A stretch of 64,000 nucleotides of DNA. Origin: Chytridium lagenaria. Its lineage: Eukaryota > Chytridiomycota > Chytridiomycetes > Chytridiales > Chytridiaceae. The notes under the pieces were generated by a model, which saw nothing but the letters and a program-made list of their open reading frames with translations, was not told the origin of the DNA and searched no databases. The DNA lies in contig JAHLKC010000056.1 of assembly GCA_025449115.1 (NCBI GenBank), forward strand, positions 1 through 64,000. The letters run 5' to 3'. Shown in pieces: positions 46,111-58,200 of this stretch. Every line of letters begins with the position of its first letter. Position 1 is the stretch's first letter. The translations under genes and the position numbers were made by a program.

Positions 46111-48827
46111 ATGAAACGCCGCCAAGTAAAACCCCTCACCGACCTCGCCAAAGGCAGCAGTCGCAGCACCTTCCTCACCACCGCCTCCGTCACAAACACC
46201 AATGGCTCCATCTCCCATCTCGCCTATCTCGACAAGGATCGATTCCCTGATGTGAGCCCCGCAGAGGGTGCGATGGGGATGCGGGATGTGGTGAGGAGAC
46301 GGACGCCAAGGGTTGAGAAGATCTTGAAGGGAAGTTTGGCGAGTGGGATGGAGAAGACGGGGAAGGAGGGGGAGGAGTTTAAACCGATACGAATAGGTTT
46401 GGAGCTGTTTCAAAGTAGACTGATCGGCGTGTAGATGTGAATCAAGTTGATCCTTACCTTGCCGCTTTAAGTCGAACCGATTTCAACCACGTAGCGTTTG
46501 CGACGGTATGCCCCTTTTAAGCGTCTTCCCCCCACCCCGGCTGACCTTATATATAATAGGAACTCATATTACATTACTTTCAACCCTTTGTCACGTTATT
46601 CGTTTTCGACCCGCGGGTGCGAGTGTTATGTCGAAACAGGCATTTCATCTATGGAGGGAATATCCCGTTGACGGCTTTTCAGATTGTAAGAGCTGGGGGA
46701 TCTCAGGGGGGTATTAATCGTTTGTGTTAGGGGATCATGATCTGTTTAGCTGTGGTGAATGTGATTGCTGTTGTAGATAATAGGTCGTTTTCGTGGTATC
46801 AGTTAGCGATTTTTAATATTTCAACGTTACTGAGGTATATCGTGATCGCTATAAAATACGCTGTGAGTATTTTATCTTTGAACAAAAGTTTTCGCTATAT
46901 AGTCAATGTCATAATATACGCCGTTGGGCGTTTATCTCTAACCCAACATTCTTTATTTCATCGTCAATCCCTTAACTACGCCTTTAGTCTCTAACCTAAA
47001 TCGTTTCCCAAAGTACATGTCTCCCATCGAATACGCAGAAACCTTCACCAATGGCAACCTTTCACGTAAACCCCCCTTTTCCTTTCCATCGCTCACCAGA
47101 GGAAAATAGCCGAAGCAAACGAACGCCGTCACCTCCTCACCGGCTGGAACACTCCCGAAGAATCCCTCCGCGACATGCAACTCCTCCTCTCCTCCGTCCG
47201 TCAGCAATGCTGTCTCCTCTCCGCCCATTTCGATATCGGTGAACTCGATGCACCCTCTCACCCCGTCAATGCTGAACATCGAGGCGTGACAGCCTTCGCG
47301 ACGATGCAGAATGATGCGAGGGAACGGTTTGGGGGGTACAAGACCGAAGAGTTTGTTGTGCCACAGGTGGGGAGCATTGTGGTTCCAAAGGGGGATGGTA
47401 TTGAGGTTGGGAAGACGTCGAACGGTTTGGGAAAGATAGTTAAAACGGACGATGCGATGAATACGCAGAAACCTCCAATATTTCCCGGTGATGCGCAACA
47501 ACGATTACCGCCGCTTTTTTCTGCGCAAACACTCCCTGAAGATCCTTCTAACTTTTCGAATGATGCGAAAGTGGAGATACCTGTGGAAACGGAACATGGG
47601 AAGGATCAGAGTCGTTACGTGGCGTTATGGGACGTGGCGACAGGGATTGTTGATGAATCCATGTCACTCTCTCTCAACCTTAATTGGATGTTCCTTCCAG
47701 GTCTCTTTCATACCTCCATTCCCCTTCTCTCCTTCTTCCTCAACACAAACATACTGGTAAGCCACCATATCCCCATCCACCACCCCAACGAATTCATACA
47801 TTTTACATTTTGTTTTTAGACACGAATAGACTGGTCACCTCATACCATCACCATGACATTTTTTCTACACCTTTTTGTTGCCTTGTTTGGTATGTCGGTG
47901 ATGGCGAAACACTTTGGGTTCTTGATGGTGGGAATTTCGGATTTTAGACGACGAGAGTATTTCCAACGACGGCTCTCGGCGGTCATGAATGACGGGTATG
48001 TGAGAGCTGGGGGGGAGGTTGTGAGGATTCCGATGGATAGGGCGCAGAATATTGTAGCGTGGTGGTGAGTTTACGTTGATGGTTTTTATTGTATAAACAT
48101 TTGAAAGTGTGAATAACAAGATTTATAAGGTACTTAAGAGCTTGTTTACAGGACTGGGGTCTAAATTATTTTCGGCGTATTTCTGCGTACACGGGCTTCT
48201 TCCTTGTGGTGTGTTTGCATCAACCTTTTTCTTTTCTTCTAAATTTGATCAGTATGTGGGGCTTTTAGTGGTGATAGTGCTTGTTCAGAGCTACGTTGTT
48301 CAAGGAACGGTCGAAAACTCCATATACGCGTAATGATTTTTTCTAAAGTGTAAGCTTCTAAAGTGGCTTTATTAGATATGTGATATTGCATTCATTCTTG
48401 CTGTCAGGGCTTATTGGAGGAATGGTGAGTTGTCCGTGGATATCGATTAGCTGATTGCTTCAACAGATCATTTTCGGCAATAAATACAACGAAAGCAGGA
48501 AACGCGCTGGTCTCTTTCTCGCTCAACGCAAGGTAGATTCTCAATGCATTTTCTCCCAAACCTTTAATCCAAACAAAGGTCGAAGTTGAAGCTGAAATCG
48601 CGCACATATCACGACACCAACGACACAATCCATCTGCGTTACGTCGTCAAGCCGTGTTGTATGAGACATGCTCAGCGTTGAATGCAGTGGGATTGGCGGT
48701 TGAGAATGATAACCGGTTAAATGTGATCAAGATTCTTGGGTTTGAAACTGGGGATCAGCTTATGCAGGGGGTGGTGACTTTGGCTGGGATTGGAGTATGG
48801 CCGTTGTTGAGAAAGTTTATCATGTGA
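46111..48827 (+). CDS. Multi-pass membrane protein family, copy C (intact)
   Basis: The best-preserved family member. It opens MKRRQVKPLTDLAKGSSRST (an ATG at 46036 would add 25 Lys/Asn/Gln-rich residues) with VSPAEGAMGMRDVVRRRTPR. Membrane segments include MICLAVVNVIAVVD, LAIFNISTLLRYIVIAIKYA, WMFLPGLFHTSIPLLSFFLN, FFLHLFVALFGMSVMAKHFG and YVGLLVVIVLVQSYVV. The soluble loop has EESLRDMQLLLSSVRQQCCL and FVVPQVGSIVVPKGDG. Conserved later motifs are FRRREYFQRRLSAVMNDGYV, IPMDRAQNIVAWW and YLRACLQDWGLNYFRR. The C-terminus is LNVIKILGFETGDQLMQGVV, ending LRKFIM-stop at 48825-48827. It is much closer to copy A than to copy B. Topology looks like about seven spans. The role is unknown. Confidence 0.72.
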
Positions 48828-49498
48828 ATATTAGGATACCTGTATACAAAGTTTTTAGGTAGTTTTAGCGACGTCTTTAAGTCGAATTGATAAGTATAAT
48901 AAAAGTAAAGTTTAGAGTAGAATTTCGTTGTAAAGAAGTCGAAAATATTCTTACGTGTGTTTAAATTACTGAATTTGTATTCTTTTGGTGTGAAGGCCAA
49001 GCTGTAAAGGCCAAGCATTTGACATCTTAATAAATAAACAATGGAAAATGATGAGTTTCATCACAAGCTTTTCTTTTCTCAAGTGTTTTTTGGTTTTTTT
49101 AACTTTACGTTTCAAGTGTTTGAATTGAGTCGCTGTGTGGTGTGAGGTGTGAGGTGAGGATAGAACTGGGGGGTGAATAAACAAAGGTTTGACAATTCCA
49201 TCAAGTGGTGATTGTCCATTCCATTCCACATCAAGAATAACCCCCCTTACCGCTCGTACTACAACTAAAGCGGTTTGTGAAACATCAGCCGCAAGTAAAC
49301 AAAAAGTCGTCTGTCTTTTATATGTAGCAACAAAAGGGGAGGCAATACCTTCATTTCCCCTCCTTCTTTTAGAAAAGAAACCCTCATCATCACAACGGTT
49401 AACGCTTCTGCATCTGCCATCCATCATCCTCCATTCATCCATCCACCAAGTAATCTCTCTCACACACACACTATATTATACCTCGGACTTGAACTACA
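48828..49498. other. Intergenic, promoter side of the LRR gene
   Basis: A 167-codon minus-strand frame here (48966-49469) has no splice or motif support. The pyrimidine-rich CACACACAC leader just before 49499 belongs to the LRR gene. Confidence 0.45.
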
Positions 49499-51369
49499 AT
49501 GACAACGTCGCTGGACTGTGCTGCTCTCTTTGAGATCTTTACTGCCACAGGTGGTGCTTCCACCTGGAAGGAGACTTATGGCTGGAACGCCGCAATGGTC
49601 GATGGCCATGGTTGCTGCAATGCCTACGGTGTGGGTTGTGTGGTCATTCCTGCCTTGCAAGAGCTGAGGGTAACTTCTTTGTAAGGAATACCTTCTCTTC
49701 GCTCATTTGAATTTGGTTGCTTTCTTTCCTTTGCATTTCTCTCTCAATTATCATTGTCTCGTCGCTAACTTTTTATGTTTATTATAGGGATCTGTCAAAC
49801 AACGGCCTTGATGGTATCCTCCCGGACGGCGTCTTTGAGGACTTGGACTTTTTAAAGTACCTGTGAGTATTAACAACGAATATTGAAAGGCACCAAAGTC
49901 CATATTTCTAACAAAGCATTATTCAACAGTGACCTCAGCAACAACGAGCTTGACGGTGCCATCCCTACCAGTTTAAACGATCTTGTCGATGATGCCCAAG
50001 TCATCCTCAGCAACAATTCCTTCTTTGGTGCCGTCCCCGACATGGGTCTCACCCCGTCCTCTGGCGGTTCCTGCATTCTTGACGGTAACCCCGGCTTGAC
50101 CTGCAACATGGCTCCCAACACCTACTGTTCATTCGGGCGTCCCAACCCCCTTCCCGACTGTAAACCCGCCGCTGCCGCCAACATTGGCTCAATCGGTTCC
50201 GCCCCTAACTCTGGTGTCAGCATGGATGACCTCGAATCCGCCATCAGTGCTCCCGCTCTCACAGGTGACGCCAAGGCCGTTCACGACCATCAAGCCATGT
50301 CCGACGACTCTGCCATCGCCGCTCACAAGGCCATGGTTAAGGGAAGCTACGGATACGACAGTGTCCCCGTCGACAGCGCCGCCTCTTCCTCCTCCTCCTC
50401 CTCCTCCTCCCCAACGATAACAAACCCAAGGTTCCTCTCGCCGGCATTCTCGGCGGCGCCATCGCCCTCCTCGTCGTCGGTGCTGTCACCCCGGCTGCCG
50501 TCCTTGCTATCCGTCGTCGTCGCGCCGCCGCCGAGTCCACCGAAGGTCCCACCAAGGACGGCTACCAAGTCACCAAGAGCGACGACGCCTCCACCCCAAC
50601 TCCCACGAAATGGTTTGGCAGCGTTAGCGTCGGTAAATCCAAATCCAAGGTCGGCGTCGACATCCCTTCCTCCTTTGAACGTGGCTCATCCCGCGATATC
50701 TCCTCCCACCTCGCCACCTCCAATGTCCGTCGTTTCAACGTTGACGGCGCTTACCCTGGTATGCCTGGCTTCCGTGAAGACGAGGAAGACAAGCCCGCAT
50801 TCACCCCCTCCCGTCGTGGTTCCGCCATGTCCGTCACTTCTGAAATGTCCGACGACGGCGCCCCGCCCTCCCGTCGTCCATCAAACGGTAAAACCCCTTT
50901 CCAACTCCAAGACCCGATTCTGGAACGCGCCTCCGAGGATCTCGCTCGTGATCTCGAAGAAGCAGGTGCCGCCAAATCCTCGGAATCCCCTTACGGTGCC
51001 ACCACCGCTAAACCCTCCACCGTCGGTGGTTTCTTCTCTCGTCTCATGGGTGGTTCCCGTACCCCCGTTGCTGCCGATGATGACGAGGAAGCCGCTGTCT
51101 CCCCACCCCGTGCCAAATCACCCGAATTTACCACCGTCACCGCCTCTAATGGACAGATGGACGCTAAATCTCTCTACAGCCATCAGACTCAATATGAGGT
51201 GAAGGAGGGGCTTGTGCAGCAGGTCAAGGCGACCAGTTCGTCAACCGGAAACGGATCTTACACTGGGTTTACGGCGCCAGGGTCTTCAGCGGCCAAGAGG
51301 GCGGCGAGTAGGGCAAAGAAGGGAAGGAATGTGCCTAATGTCACGCCTACCAGAGGTGGAAGCATGTAA
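49499..51369 (+). CDS. Single-pass membrane protein with plant-type leucine-rich repeats
   Basis: Starts MTTSLDCAALFEIFTATGGA. An LRR N-cap-like segment follows (TYGWN...CCNAYGVGC), then LRRs LRVTSLDLSNNGLDGILPDG, FLKYLDLSNNELDGAIPTSL and VILSNNSFFGAVPDM. Two introns (from 49681 and near 49862) fall in equivalent L-x-x-L|DLSNN positions. A Cys-containing cap, a Ser-rich stalk encoded by a TCC repeat, and a membrane helix (LAGILGGAIALLVVGAVTPA) with RRRR stop-transfer come next. The Ser/Pro-rich cytosolic tail (SRRGSAMSVTSEMSDDGAPP) ends SAAKRAASRAKKGR. The frame breaks once, at the C4 run 50409-50412 right after the Ser stalk; one added C restores continuity. There is no classical signal peptide and no kinase domain. 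It is probably a receptor-like or wall-sensing surface protein. Confidence 0.75.
50391..50412. repeat. (TCC)n microsatellite in the coding stalk
   Basis: Encodes the Ser run of the LRR membrane protein and directly precedes its apparent frameshift. Confidence 0.9.
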
Positions 51370-52063
51370 ACGAAATGCCATGTATATCGTTCTCGGTTTC
51401 CCCTCTTTTCTACTTTTGAAAAAGAATACCTTTTTCGCCGTTCATACTCTTTTCGCATTCTCTGTCGTTCCCCTTTTTTCCCTTTTATCCAAATGCTATG
51501 TGGTTCCTTGTTCATCTGATACACAACAACAACAAAAAAAAAGCAATCTGTTCTCCCATTCAACTCTTTTTTTTGTGTGTGCATGAACAATCTTACCGCG
51601 TTTTGCGTCCTTTTTCTTTTGTCTTTGTTCCATAGTTCGCAACACCTCCCACATCACCCGCACTCTTTGCCTGTTTCTTGCATTATTCCCGGACTAGGGA
51701 TATTGAGTTTTTCTTGAATACATATATAGGTTTGATTTAGCATAAACTCTTTAAAATCGAGTGCGGTGATTATGTTGAAAAAAGAAATGTCTTTTGTTTG
51801 CGATATCGACATCAGCACGATATCAGCACATTATTACTTTTGTCCGCGACTGGTCTGCTGTGAGCAGTAACGGCTGGTCTTTTTAGGGGTTTGCCAACAA
51901 AAATTCAAAACTGAAAAGGAAAAAAAGACTCCGCTGGGCGCTCACACTTGAACGCAACTGCAGCATCCCTCTGCTGCATTGCCCACTCCCGTCCCATTAG
52001 TTGGCACATCCAGGAGCATTGATAAATAGATTAGCTTTAACACCAACTCCTCCTTTGCCCATC
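51370..52063. other. Intergenic region
   Basis: Contains the 3' end of the LRR gene (T/C-rich) and the presumed promoter of the ZIP gene. No gene was seen. Confidence 0.5.
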
Positions 52064-53495
52064 ATGTCATTCGATATCCCCGCAGGCATTGACGATGCGT
52101 CTCTCGACGCCTTCCCCTCCTTCCTCCTCCACCCCCTCCTCACTCCCTACATCCCCCCTTCCTCCTAACCACCATCACAAACCGCCATCTCCTTGCCTTT
52201 GCGCTCTCCCTCATCGCCTCCATGGGCACCTTCCTCGGTGGACTCCTCGTTCTCATCCTCGTCAAACTCCTCGGTTCCGCGTCCTCCTCATCACTCGTGG
52301 GGACGCTCCAAGCGTTTTCAGCGGGTGTCATGATCTACATGACGTTTATTGATTTGATACCTGAGGCGATGGAGGCGATTGGGAGTCGGGAGACGATGGG
52401 GTGGTTTTTTTTGGGGGTCGCCGTGTTTGGGGTTTTGGAGACGGTGGTTGTGCCTGGAGAGCATGATCATGATCATGGAGGGGAGAAAGAAAAGGAGGAG
52501 GAGTCGACAGCTAGTTTGGGGAGTAAAGAGGGCACGCCGAGAGCTAGTTTGGGGAGTAAGGATGGGGATGGGGATGAGGAAGAGGAGAATGAGGAAGAAC
52601 CTTTGGATGAGATTAAAACGCCGGAAGGGCAAAAGATGTTGATGAGGACGGGTTGGATTACTTTTTATGCAATGATGTTGCATAATATGCCTGGTATGGT
52701 CACTTATTTTTACCCCCTTTATACGAAAACAGTGATATTGGCGTGTTTACTAATATTTGATATAGAGGGATTAGGCGTATATATCTCTGCTCTTAACGAC
52801 GTTAAACTTGGCTTGCAACTCGCGATTGCGATATGTCTTCATAACATTCCCGTAAGTCGCATGACATGCCTCTATTCTTCCTTGGATCTTTAAAAACCAT
52901 CCTCCTCCTTTTCTTCAACTTTACATAATCTGATCTCCTTCCCCTTTTCCTCAGGAAGGCATGGCCGTCGCCATCCCCCTCCACGCCGCCAACGCCGGCC
53001 CCCTCAAAGTCCTCTGGCTTACCCTCCTCAACGGTCTCGCCGAACCCCTCGGAGTGATCCTCGGAGCCGTCCTCCTCGGTCCCTGGCTAACCTCCTCCAA
53101 CCTCTCCCGATGTCTTGCCGCCGTTGGTGGTATCATGTGTTGCATCTCCCTCCACGAACTCCTTCCCACCGCGGTGCATTATGCGGGGAGGGCGAGAGCC
53201 ACGTTAGCCTTGTTCTCGGGAATGTTGGTCGTGTTTTTGGCGTTGGAGGCTGTGAATGAGTTTTTTTGGTGGGGCCGGACATCATCATCATGGAGGTGGG
53301 CATGGACATGGACATGGACATGAGGTGAAGGTGGATATGCCGGTCGCCGTGCCTAAGGCGCCAGTGTTAAGATGGGGCCGGTATCGGGGGGTGTTTGTGG
53401 GGCAGCAGGCTCATGGTGGAGGAGGTGGTGGGCAGGCGAGAGCGCATTCGCATGGTTTTGGGAACCCTCATGGTGGACATGGACATGAACATTAA
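52064..53495 (+). CDS. ZIP-family zinc transporter (ZRT3/ZupT-like)
   Basis: Moves zinc (or related divalent metals) into the cytosol. The first helix is LLAFALSLIASMGTFLGGLL, followed by GTLQAFSAGVMIYMTFIDLI. The metal-binding motifs are HNMPEGLG (spanning a GTATGG...GATATAG intron) and HNIPEGMAVAIPLHAANAG (spanning a GTAAGTC...CCTCAG intron). LNGLAEPLGVILGAVLLG follows. A cytosolic His/acidic loop (EHDHDHGGEKEKEEE) and a His/Gly-rich C-terminus (GHHHHGGGHGHGHGHEVKV) are typical of metal-sensing ZIPs; yeast Zrt3 is a vacuolar relative. The frame breaks twice in homopolymers: C6 at 52153-52158 before the first helix and T7 at 53261-53267 before the His tail. One-base corrections give uninterrupted family-like sequence. 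Confidence 0.88.
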
Positions 53496-53813
53496 TTCGC
53501 CAGTATTTGATGTACCGTGTATTTTTTCAGTACATTAATCTTCCCTTTTTTTTTTTTTGTGCATTCTTGTTTTATTTCTATAAATGCGCCTTGAATAGAA
53601 TTATTGTTCTCCACACGGTATTCAGCGGGGAATATATTAAAACTTGTTGTAGTTATTCTGGATGTTGTCGCTTCAGAAGCGAGGTTTCGCCTCTGCAAGC
53701 GATAAGATGATGGCGGTGTCGAGACCGAATTGTCCAGTTAAAGAATTTGTCTCATTCATGTGCCAGTCTGAGAATTTGTCTTGTGGATTCACCGTCAACA
53801 TCCTCACCCCATC

Positions 53814-54964
53814 ATGACCATCACACCCATTCAGATCCGTGCAAGCGACATCAAAACCTTTGATCCAAAGCCCATCGGAAGGGGTAGCTTCGGAGTTCTT
53901 TCGGGCAAAGTAAGAAACGACCTTCTTCAAACCTCCATCTTTTGTTGTTAATCCGTCTTAAAAGATATGGGAACGACTTTGTCGCCATCAAACGATTAGC
54001 CAACAGCGCTGGAGCCACCAAAGCCACCATCGACGGTTTCAAAACCGAAGCTTCAACATTAGTCCAACTCAACCATCCTCGAATCGTTCGAATCCTCGGC
54101 ATCGTCATCGAAGATGAACAAGTCTCCATAGTGATGGAGGTAAATACAAGTCTACCCACCCACACCAAATCCCTCTAACACGTATCCCTCCTCAGTACAT
54201 GCCTGACGGTTGTCTCCTCTCTTACTACCACGCCAATGCCAACCCCAAACCCTCCATCACCACCCGTCTCGCTCTCTCTATGGACATTGCAGCCGGTATG
54301 GCGTTCCTCCATTCACAGGACCCACCTGTGCTACATCGGGATTTGAAGACACCGAATATCCTGGTCAGGAGGGATGCGAGTGGTGATGTGCGTGCGAAAA
54401 TCAGTGATTTGGGGTCAGCGGCCGTCATGAGGTTGTCGACGATCACGTCGATGATGGGGTCGGTGATGATGGAGAGGGATAGAGAGAAAAGGACGCTTGT
54501 TGGGACATATCTCTATATGGCACCGGAGTTGAGTGGAGCGAGGATAAGAGTAGGAGATACTTTATAATTGCCTTTGTTTCTCGTTGTCATACTTAACTTT
54601 TACTGACATGACTTTCTTTCTTTTCCTACCCGTCCTCTACCATCCTCACCAGTATCGTTGCGAAACCGACGTTTTTGCATTCGGTGTCGTTCTCTCCGAA
54701 ATCGCTAGCTGGGAAGGTCCCTACGGCATCCCCATGGAAGAATTTAATCATACCCTTTTCAATGACTGTCGTTCCAGAAAGGAACCGTTCCCCATTGACC
54801 TCGAAGACGTACCGGAACCCTTCCACGACCTTGTATCCGGGTGCTTATCGGTGGATCCGAAAGCGAGACTAACGTTTTCGGAGATCAGTGAGGCGTTGGA
54901 ACGGATGAATGAAGCAACGGATGAAGGAGCTGGGGAGGGAGTGTGGAAGGGGAGGAGTGCGTGA
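53814..54964 (+). CDS. TKL-type protein kinase
   Basis: Serine/threonine (tyrosine-kinase-like) kinase domain. It has the Gly loop IGRGSFGVLSG, VAIK lysine (FVAIKRLANSAG), hinge QVSIVMEYMPDGCLL, catalytic loop VLHRDLKTPNILV, magnesium loop KISDLGSAAVMR (DLG in place of DFG), activation-segment end GTYLYMAPEL, and FAFGVVLSEIASWEGPYGIP. Introns near 53912, 54139 and 54553 have good consensus. The first junction leaves a one-base phase mismatch just after the Gly loop. The C-terminal lobe ends in VDPKARLTFSEISEALERMN and the stop is at 54964. The next gene begins within about 250 bp with no clear promoter, so this may be the N-terminal half of a kinase-SH3-Sel1 protein split by a one-base error in the G-rich stretch 54930-54960. 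Confidence 0.85.
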
Positions 54965-55222
54965 CGAATTATCAAAGGAAGGGGTTAAGGAGCTTAGTGA
55001 GGAGAATGCGGGGACGATTTTGGGCGGTTTCGCCGACACATATCCCAACAGCTATAGAGAGAACGAAGGAAATACTAAAGGCGCAGAAGCCACTTAGTAG
55101 CCCATGTATAGGACTTAAAGATAAACTGGAAGGCAAGAACACCTTGGGACTGAACGCCGTCACTATTCCCGTGGAAACAAAACCAACACCTTTAGAAACC
55201 TCCACCTGCACAACCAGAAACA

Positions 55223-58200
55223 GTGACACTTGAGCCCAAGATAGAGCGAAAAAACGAGGTTTATGAAGATGTTGCCGTCCCATCTAAGGCTGATGAGGTT
55301 GCGGCGGCGAAACTGAACGTACCGACAAAGGTTGAAGAAGGAATGATCACGCAGAATCCCTTTGACATGACTATCGTTGAAGCTATCCCACCTGCATATC
55401 AAACGTTGGTGAGCGACTGGCTCCAAAATCCTCGAAATGAGCAAAAATCTATGGATGTGAAGAAATCCGAATCTTCATTTGCACAGAAAAAACAGAATAC
55501 CAAAACGTAAGCATAGTTTCTGTCAGTACTATGATCTTTTATTCTTATTATCTTTTTAACTAAAACGATGTCTACTTATTAGAAAAACACCACAGAGTAA
55601 TGATATGCAAGAGCCAAACTATGATATGTTTTTGAACACGGTCGCGATGTATGCACGCCTTTTTTGTTGGGAGGATTTGACAGTTTAATAACCGCCTTTC
55701 CTTAACTCCATTCTTCTTCACCACTAAATAGAGTAGTACAGGATTATATCCCAAACGAAGATGACGAAATAGCAGTATTCGTCGGAGATCAAGTGGAAGT
55801 ATTGTATGTGTTCAGCTCTTCCGTTTTTTTCTCAATGTAATAAATGCTTTCGCTAGATCCGTCTACGCCGATGGGTGGGGTATTGGTCAAAACCTCTCGA
55901 CTAATAGAATCGGTCTGCTACCCCTGATTCTACTTAACGAAATGACTGCCGTTAAGGTCTTTGGTCTCACGGAAGCTGCACCTGAGTACCAGGAAAATGA
56001 TGCTGGGCTACGGGTGTCAGATATAACATTAGTGGAGTGAGTTCCGTTTCCCCGTTGGACGTGTCTAATTCACCTAACGTTATGCGAATGTTTACAGCAG
56101 TGGGACCCCTACTGCATCCGTTGAGCCAAAAAGTGGCTTCGAAGATTATAAGACGGAGGCCCAGAGAGGAGATTGTGAAGCTCAAAATAAGTAGGTCCTT
56201 TCGCAAGACATTGGAGAAAATTTACTCTTCTTGGGCTACTAGGCTTGGATCATGCTACCTTACGGGCGATGGGGTGAAGAAAGATCTTATAACTGCTCTT
56301 TACTGGTTTCGACAGGCGGCTGACGGAGGATGTATACCGGCTCTCACAAAGTATATATATATTTTATTTTTATTTTTTTAAAATAATCACCAGCTAACGC
56401 CATGCTTGCATTCAGTGTCGGCATATTTTACTCTACTGGTGAGCTCTTAAAAAAAGATATGCCAGAAGCCGTCTCGTGGTTTCAAAAAAGCCGCGGATAA
56501 AGGAGATAGTGAGGGGCAGCTGAGGTAACGCCAAGTCAAAGAGTTTACTTACCATAAATCAAAGGCTTGGGCTTTGCTATCAGAGTGGTGAGGTATTTGA
56601 GAGGGATGATCAGGAGGCCGTCAAGTATTTTACTTTGGCAGCGGAGCAGGGCAATTCAGAGGCTGAAAGAAGGTGAGAGGATTTGTTTTGTTTTTTTTGG
56701 ACATTTGTCCGTTTCTCATCAACGCTTTTATGTAGATTGGGGGCTTGTTGTTACACTGGACAAGGGGTTGAAAAGGATACTAAACTTGCCATGCATTGGT
56801 GGCAGTTGGCAGCTGATAAAAACAATGCTTTAGCGCAGTGCGAGTAAGTGATGTGGGAAGAGTTGACCTTGAATTTATGCGACCCTTCAGTCTCGGCTTT
56901 ATGTACTATGATGGTGAGAAGGATGTGGTTGAACGCAATCACGCGCTTGCGAAACAATGGCTCGAGAAATCAGCAAACCATGGAGTCGCGGCTGCGCAGG
57001 ATCTGTTAGTTTGTTTTTATTGTTGTTTTTTTTTTTTTTTTTTTTTTAATGAACATCGATAATTTTATTTAATCAGGCTTGGGAGTTGCTATATGTGGGG
57101 TCTTGGCGTTGATATTGATTATCAATCTGCGATGATGTGGTATCGAAAGGCTGCGATGCTGGGGTTTGTGAACGCACAATACAAGTGGGGTTCATTCTTT
57201 CCCTTTCTTGCTCTTAATTGCTTGTAGCCTCGGGTTCTACTACGACAAGATCGAAAAAGACGCCATCACCAGCGAATACTGGCTTCAAAAGGCGGCCCGA
57301 CAAGGACATGTATCCGCAAAAGAGAGGTAAAGAGGTCTACAACCCGGTTCTCACCTTTCTGCCTTAGAATTAATTCTCTTGGTGAGAAGAGCGACACGGA
57401 TTCCAAAGCGATTCTTGAGCTCTTTAATGAGGCGGAGAAGGTGGGTAATGCGGATGCACAGTGTAGACTTGGGAAATGCTTTTCGAGTGGGAAGGTTGTG
57501 GAGAAAAAGGACGACATTGCTGTGAAATGGTATCAGGCTGCGGCGGATCAGGGACATGATGAAGCGCAATTTATGTAATTTATTTTTCCTTTTTTACTTC
57601 GCTGATATCCTTGTTTTTTTTTAGGCTTGGAATCTCTTATGAGTTTGGAGTTGGAGTCAAGAAAGATCTTTACCAGGCTCTTCGATGGTATGTGCAATCT
57701 GCATCGTCCGGACACGTGTTAGCAAACTTTAGGTAAGGTTTTTTCTTTTCTTCTACAAAGCTAAAGATAATAGGATTGGGAAGCATTATGCACACAACCC
57801 AAAGATTTCTGCGCAAATGTAAGTTCTGTTAAAGTTTTAGATTTACCTTTTAACTTGCTGTTGGGATCCAGCGCTTTGACGGAACGCACGGTCGACCTCC
57901 TAAAAATCAGGCCTTGACTGTTCAGTGGTATAAGAAAGCGGCACAGAAAGGTTACGCTGAAGTTCAAAATGCGTATGTTTGTCAATCCCCTTGCTCTTGT
58001 TTGACGTCTTATGTCATAGGTTGGGCATCTCGTTCAAGTTCGGACACTGGGTTGAGGCTAATATGGAGGAAGCTGTGAAATGTTTCCGGGAAGCTGCGGA
58101 AGGAGGGAGTCTTGATGCATACGTAAAGTAAGCTTCTTTTGTATATTCCTGTTCTGACACATCTATCGCTAGCATGGGGCATTGCTACCGAAATGGTAAT

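Noticed and set aside
48966..49469. 167-codon minus-strand ORF
   Set aside because: No introns, motifs or paralogs, and it covers the promoter side of the LRR gene.
50413..51202. Pro-rich extension of the LRR reading frame
   Set aside because: After the Ser run the hydrophobic helix and RRRR stop-transfer are in the adjacent frame, so the Pro-rich reading is an out-of-frame continuation past the indel.
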